Below, in pieces: positions 59,264 through 64,000 of a stretch of DNA of 64,000 bases. The position numbers were made by a program, and so were the translations under genes. Below the pieces are notes generated by a model, which made no database searches, was not told the DNA's origin, and was given only the letters and a program-made list of their open reading frames with translations. This DNA is from CAVZOY01 sp963777095 (GTDB lineage Bacteria > Actinomycetota > Actinomycetes > Mycobacteriales > Geodermatophilaceae). The first letter of the stretch is position 1, and each line of letters begins with the position of its first letter. The stretch lies in NCBI GenBank assembly GCA_963777095.1, contig CAVZOY010000004.1:1-64000 (forward strand). The letters are read 5' to 3'.

Positions 59264-60058
59264 GTGCAGCTCCCGACCCGCACCACCTGGCACCGCTACG
59301 TCGCGCTGGGCGACTCGTTCACCGAGGGCCTGAGCGACCCCGACCCGGCAGGCCGGGGGAGTACCGGGGGTGGGCCGACCGTCTCGCCGAGCACGTGGCC
59401 GCCCATGTCGCGGCGCAGCAGGCCGACGCCGAGCTCGAGTACGCGAACCTCGCCGTCCGGGCCGGCTGCTGCGCGCAGGTCGTCGACGAGCAGGTGCCGG
59501 TCGGCGCTCGAGGCCGCCCCCGACCTGGTCAGCCTGGTCGCCGGGGGCAACGACCTCATGCGGCCCGGTGCTGATCCTCGACGAGCTGACGGCCACGCTG
59601 GAGCGCGCCGTCCTGCAGTTCCGCGACGCGGGTGCCGACGTCCTGCTGGCCACCGGCGTGGATCCCCGGCAGACGCCGATCCTGCGCCGCACCCGGGCCG
59701 GTCGCCGTCTTCAACGCCAATTGGGTCGGTGGCCGCACGCACCGGTGCCGTCGTCCTCGACCAGTGGGACCTCGATCCAGGACTGGCGGTCGGGATGCCG
59801 ACCGCTCCTACCGACGAGGGCCACCGGCGGACGGCGCTGGCCGCCGCCACCGCCCTCGGCGTCCCGGTGCCGGCACCGACTGCTCACCCCGCTGCCGCCG
59901 CAGCCGCCCCGCGCGCTGCGCGCACGGTCGGCGAGGAGGTCGCCTGGGTGCGCGGCTTCGTCGCGCCGTGGATCGGCCGGCGGTTGCGCGGCCGGTCCAG
60001 CGGCGACGGGCGGGTGCCGAAGCGCCCGGTGCCGCTCGCCCTGCCGCGAGGCCGGTAA
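59264..60058 (+). CDS. SGNH/GDSL hydrolase, second tandem copy, frameshifted
   Basis: About 265 residues of a TesA/lysophospholipase-L1-like esterase. Block I is RYVALGDSFTEGLSDPDP with the Ser nucleophile, block III is LVSLVAGGNDLMRPG, and block V includes LTDEGHRRTALAAATALG-type sequence with the catalytic Asp/His (PTDEGHRRT here). It ends WVRGFVAPWIGRRLRGRSSG. Breaks near 59350, 59460, 59508 and 59780. GTG 59264 follows GGAG. Hydrolyses a small ester or lipid; cytoplasmic, no signal peptide. Confidence 0.72.
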   Translation: MQLPTRTTWHRYVALGDSFTEGLSDPDPAGRGSTGGGPTVSPSTWPPMSRRSRPTPSSSTRTSPSGPAAARRSSTSRCRSALEAAPDLVSLVAGGNDLMRPGADPRRADGHAGARRPAVPRRGCRRPAGHRRGSPADADPAPHPGRSPSSTPIGSVAARTGAVVLDQWDLDPGLAVGMPTAPTDEGHRRTALAAATALGVPVPAPTAHPAAAAAAPRAARTVGEEVAWVRGFVAPWIGRRLRGRSSGDGRVPKRPVPLALPRGR

Positions 60059-60064
60059 GAGGCC

Positions 60065-62156
60065 TCAGATACGGCGCCACTCGTCGGGCTGGTCGTCGGC
60101 GGCTCCGATTCCGTCGCCGTCCCACTCGGTGGGGTCGGCACCCCAGGCGACGGGCGCGTGCGCGAGTCTCGTCGTCCTCGTCGTCCTCGGCGTACTCGTC
60201 CGGCAGGGACGTCGCCCGCGGGGTCGGCATCGTCATGTGCGGCTCGTCGAGGTCCTCGGCCTCGAGCCGCGCGTCCGGAGCGTCGGGCACCTCGGGCCCC
60301 GGCGCGTCGGTGATCTCGTCGATGAGCACCTCGGCCGCGCTCGGCAGCGGAGCGGGCCGGCCGAAGGCGAAGCCCTGGGCCATCGCGCAGCCGTGCCGCA
60401 GCAGCCAGTCGGCCTGGTCGAGGTCCTCGATGCCCTCGGCGATCACCTGCAGGCCCATGCCGCGGCCCAGCTGGAGCAGGCCCTGGACCAGCGCCGCGGT
60501 CGCCGGCTCCGTGACGACGTCGGCGACGAACGACCGGTCGATCTTCACGGTGTGGATCGGCAGCCGGTGCAGCGCGGTGATGGCCGAGTAGCCGGTGCCG
60601 AAGTCGTCGAGGGCGAGCGTCACGCCGGCCTCGGTGACGACGGCGACCGAGTGCAGCGTGGCCTCGGCGGCGAACAGCGCCGTCGACTCGGTGATCTCCA
60701 GCTCCAGCCGCATCGGGTCCAGGCCGGACTCGTCCAGGGCGAAGGCGACCAGGTCGCTGAAGCCCTCCTCGGCCAGGTGCCGGGCGGAGATGTTGACGTG
60801 CACGCGCAGGTCCTCGGGCCAGGTGGCCGCGTCGAGGCAGGCCCGGCGCAGCACCCACTCGCCGAGCTTCGAGGTGAGCCGGTTGTTCTCCGCGGCGTCG
60901 AGGAAGGCGCCCGGCGGCAGCAGCCCACGGGTCGGGTGCTGCCAGCGGATCAGTGCCTCGTAGCCGAGCAGCGACTCGTCGCCCAGGTGCACGATCGGCT
61001 GGTAGAAGAGCCGCAGCTCGTCGTTCTCGAGGGCGTGCTTGAGGTCGGTCTCGAGCTGCAGGGCGTCGAGCTCGCTGCTGGACAGCACGCCCTCGAACAC
61101 CTCGATGCGCCCGCGGGTGCCCTCGGCCTTGGCGCCGGTCAGCGCGGTCTGCGCCTGCCGCAGCAGGTCGTCGGGCGTCGTGTCGTTGCCGAGGGTCAGG
61201 CCGACGCTGGCCGACAGGTTGATCTCCCGGTCGCCCACCATGAACGGCTCGTCCAGCACCGAGAGCAGCCGGTGGGCGAGCGCCCGCAGGCCGTCGAGGT
61301 CCTCGACGTCCTCGGCGACGACGAGGAACTCGTCGGCACCCAGGCGGACGGCGGTGTCCTCGACGCGGGTGCTCCAGCGCAGCCGGTCGGCCACCTGGCT
61401 GAGCAGCAGGTCGCCGGCCTCGTGGCCGAGCGCCTCGTTGACGGCCTTGAACCGGTCGATGTTGAGGTGCACCAGGCCGACCTGCATCCCACGCCGACGG
61501 GAGAGCGCGACGGCGTGCCGCAGCCGGTCGGTCAGGGCGCGGCGGTTGGGCAGGCCGGTCAGCGGGTCGGTGAACGCCCGGCGGACCAGGTCCTCCTCGG
61601 CGCGGCGACGATCGGTGACGTCGACCAGCGAGAGGACGACGAACATCGGGTTGCCGTTGCTGTGGTGGACGACCTCGTGCGACTGCACGACCCACAGCTC
61701 GCGGCCGTCGGAGCGGCGCAGCCGGCGCTCGCCGTCCAGGAGCAGGTACGGGTCCAGCTGGGGCTCGCCGGGAGCCTGGTACGGCGCGATGTCACCGATC
61801 GGGGCGTCGTCCGGGTGCGCGAGCAGGTCGACGTGCCGGCCGGCGAGCTCCTCGACGGTGCGGCCGGTGAGGGCGCACAGCATCGGGTTGGCGACGAGCA
61901 CGTGGCCGTCGAGGTCGACCAGCGCCTTGGCGATGGGAGCCGACAGGAACAGCGCCTGGAACAGCTGGCCGCGGTCGGCGAGCAGCGTGTCGATGGCCCG
62001 CAGGCGCTGACCGGCGGGGATCCCCGGAAGGGGGCCGGCAGCGCCGCCTGAGCCGGACGGCGCGTCGGGGACGGGGAGTTCCACCCGCACAGGGTCACTC
62101 ATCGGAGCCGTCAAGTGACGGAACTCGTCGACGGAGAGTCGTGGTCGTTCGCTCAC
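60065..62156 (-). CDS. PAS-GGDEF-EAL c-di-GMP signalling protein, one frameshift
   Basis: About 695 residues. A PAS domain (FLSAPIAKALVDLDGHVLVA; LTGRTVEELAGRHVDLLAHP) is followed by a GGDEF domain whose active-site motif is LGADEF, so cyclase activity is doubtful. The EAL domain is intact: GYEALIRWQHP, HVNISARHL, ELEITES and DDFGTGYSAITALHRLP. It is therefore most likely a c-di-GMP phosphodiesterase whose product pGpG would be cleared by Orn. One break near 60165 changes only the acidic tail. GTG 62156 is used; ATG 62102 is the alternative start. Confidence 0.88.
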
Positions 62157-62233
62157 CGTGCGTGACCGAAGGACCTCCCTCCTCGGGGTGAGACGACCTC
62201 AGGCCGGACCGCCGGGACGCCGTTGACCGATCC

Positions 62234-64000
62234 ATGACGCCTCCACGTGTCTCGAGCACCGCCCTGCGCGCCGCCGTGCCGGTGCTGGTGGCGGCCGTGG
62301 TCGTGACCGGCATCGGTGCGCCGGCGCAGGCCGAGGAGCCCGCGGCCCCGGCCGCCGCCCCCGCGGCCGAGCAGACCGAGACCGTCTCCGCCGTCGTCGT
62401 CACCGACGACGGAGCCGAGGTCGTCTCGCGGGAGGCCGAGGCCGACGAGGTGCGCGAGGTCGTGGCCGAGCTGCGCGACGAGCCCGGTGTGCTGAGCGTC
62501 TCGGTGGACACTCCGGTGCACGCCACGGCCGACCCGTACCGCAGCATGCAGTGGTCGCTGGACACCTTCCGCTACGCCGACCTGCCGCCGGGCACCCCGG
62601 ACGGGTCCGGCCTGCGCGTCGCGGTCGTCGACACCGGCGTCTACGCGGGCCACCGCGACCTCGCCGGACAGGTCGACTGCACCCTGGGCGCCGACTTCGC
62701 GTGGGACGCCGACGACGTCGACCCCGGCGGCCTGGGATGCGTGGACCCGAACGGCCACGGCTCGCACGTGGCCGGGCAGATCGCTGCCGTCTCGGGCAAC
62801 CCGTACGGCATCCAGGGGCTCAGCGACGCCACGATCATCCCGGTGCGGGTGCTCGGACGAGTACGGCTCCGGCACGTCCTCCGGCGTCGCCGCCGGCATC
62901 GTCCACGCGGTCGACGCCGGCGCCGACGTCATCAACCTCAGCCTCGGCGGGCCCTACAACTCCGCCCTCGACGACGCCGTCGCCTACGCCACCGAGCACG
63001 ACGTCGTGGTCGTCGCCGCGGCCGGCAACAACCGCGACTACGGCAACCAGGTCAACTACCCGGCCGCCTCGCCGGGGGCGATCGCCGTCGCCGCGCTGGC
63101 CAAGGACGGCCGGTCGGCGTACTTCAGCTACAGCGGGCCGACCAACCTGATCACGGCCCCGGGCGTCTCGGTGGTCTCCACGGGCAACACCCAGGACACC
63201 TACTACTCGATGAGCGGCACCTCGATGGCCGCGCCGAACGTGGCCGGCGTGCTGGCGCGCTACCGCGCCGCGCACCCCGGTGCCACCGAGGCGCAGGTGC
63301 GGGCCGCGGTCCGGCTGACCGCCGACGACATCGAGACGGCCGGCCGCGACAACAACACCGGCTACGGCCTGCTCGACGCCTACGCGCTCCTCACCGCCGT
63401 CGCACCGCCGACCCCGGTGGTGCCGGGCGGTCCGCGGGTCACGGCGGCGTCGCCGGGCAACGGCTCGGTGCGCGTCTCGTGGTCCGCGCTGGACGACGGC
63501 GGCTCGACGCCCACCGGCTTCGAGGTCCGGGCCTACGTCGGGGCCGACCTCGTCGGCACCGCGACCGCCGCGGGGACCGCCCGCTCGGCCGTCATCAGCG
63601 GCCTGGACAACGGCGTCGTGCACTCCTTCCGCGTCGTCGCCACCAACGCGGTCGGCACGGGACCCGAGGGTGCCGCGGGCTCCGCCGCGCCGCGCACCGT
63701 CCCGGGCGCACCCCGGATCGGGACGCCGACCCCGGCCGCCGCGGCGGCGAAGGTCTACTGGGCCGCCCCGACCAGCGACGGCGGATCGGCGGTGACCGGC
63801 TGGACCGTGCGCGCCTACCGCGGCACCACCCTGGTCAAGTCGGTCACGGCGTCCGCCGCTGCCCGCAGCCTGACGGTGACCGGCCTGAGCAACGGCACGG
63901 CCTACACGTTCTCGGTGTCGGCCCGCAACGCCGCCGGCGCCGGCGCGCTGTCGGTGAAGAGCGCGGCCGTCACGCCGCGCACGAAGCCCTCCGCGCCGCG
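62234..64000 (+). CDS. secreted subtilase (S8) with FN3 domains, one frameshift, truncated by window end
   Basis: ATG 62234 gives a signal peptide (LRAAVPVLVAAVVVTGIGAPAQA). A short propeptide-like region is followed by an S8 domain: Asp in VAVVDTGVYAGH, His in NGHGSHVAGQI, Ser in SGTSMAAPNVAGVLARY. Two fibronectin type III domains (PRVTAASPGNGSVRVSWSAL; PRIGTPTPAAAAAKVYWAAP) follow. Two bases are missing near 62858 (GLSDATIIPVRVLG then shifted), after which the frame is clean. The 3' end lies beyond 64000. A secreted or surface serine protease; convergent regulators not visible. Confidence 0.82.
   Translation, partial: MTPPRVSSTALRAAVPVLVAAVVVTGIGAPAQAEEPAAPAAAPAAEQTETVSAVVVTDDGAEVVSREAEADEVREVVAELRDEPGVLSVSVDTPVHATADPYRSMQWSLDTFRYADLPPGTPDGSGLRVAVVDTGVYAGHRDLAGQVDCTLGADFAWDADDVDPGGLGCVDPNGHGSHVAGQIAAVSGNPYGIQGLSDATIIPVRVLGRVRLRHVLRRRRRHRPRGRRRRRRHQPQPRRALQLRPRRRRRLRHRARRRGRRRGRQQPRLRQPGQLPGRLAGGDRRRRAGQGRPVGVLQLQRADQPDHGPGRLGGLHGQHPGHLLLDERHLDGRAERGRRAGALPRRAPRCHRGAGAGRGPADRRRHRDGRPRQQHRLRPARRLRAPHRRRTADPGGAGRSAGHGGVAGQRLGARLVVRAGRRRLDAHRLRGPGLRRGRPRRHRDRRGDRPLGRHQRPGQRRRALLPRRRHQRGRHGTRGCRGLRRAAHRPGRTPDRDADPGRRGGEGLLGRPDQRRRIGGDRLDRARLPRHHPGQVGHGVRRCPQPDGDRPEQRHGLHVLGVGPQRRRRRRAVGEERGRHAAHEALRAA

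Overview
The window is chromosomal DNA from a very GC-rich actinobacterium, most likely a member of the Geodermatophilaceae (Blastococcus, Geodermatophilus or Modestobacter type). I infer this from the base composition, frequent GTG starts, an FbiC-type F420 enzyme, a DUF222/HNH protein, a PucR-linked proline operon and a secreted glucodextranase-like GH15 enzyme; no rRNA is present to confirm it. Left part (0.1-12.8 kb): an alpha/beta hydrolase; a broken DUF222/HNH nuclease gene; a PilZ protein behind a heme oxygenase; a PucR regulator divergent from proline and P5C dehydrogenases, with a dyad between them; an MFS pump behind a striking nested palindrome; an ABC exporter pair; and a membrane plus SGNH-hydrolase locus. 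Middle part (12.97-34.8 kb) has intact reading frames throughout: a flavin monooxygenase, a quinone-oxidoreductase-like protein, a K+ channel with RCK domains next to a small membrane partner, a GH15 glucodextranase-like enzyme, an MFS pump, an ABC exporter with its own two-component system, tRNA-Lys, an L,D-transpeptidase lipoprotein, a coiled-coil membrane protein, a BNR propeller with a MoaD/ThiS-like modifier, a chemoreceptor, tRNA-His, oligoribonuclease and an orphan membrane protein. Right part (34.8-64 kb): a NERD-like membrane protein; a TetR regulator divergent from a biotin-dependent acyl-CoA carboxylase and acyl-CoA dehydrogenase operon (branched-chain catabolism); a cupin; a subtilase; five small acidic genes resembling an immunity-gene array; a formate/nitrite channel; a PAP2 phosphatase; the FO synthase FbiC; a second ABC exporter; an ECF sigma/anti-sigma pair; a flavin reductase; a disulfide oxidoreductase; a DUF1992 protein; two tandem SGNH hydrolases; a PAS-GGDEF-EAL protein; and a second subtilase that runs off the end. 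The dominant technical feature is frequent single-base indels inside conserved genes, mostly one extra G or C, absent from 12.97 to about 34.8 kb and dense on either side. I treat these as probable sequence errors rather than true pseudogenes, and give each broken gene one span. Linked themes are c-di-GMP (PilZ and EAL proteins), proline and branched-chain catabolism under dedicated regulators, and several self-contained regulator-transporter cassettes. I found no CRISPR array, insertion sequence, prophage or rRNA. The most interesting candidates for undescribed biology are the small-gene array at 44.27-46.06 kb, the nested palindrome at 7.57-7.64 kb, the propeller/modifier pair at 28.5-29.9 kb and the NERD-like membrane protein at 34.07-35.95 kb.
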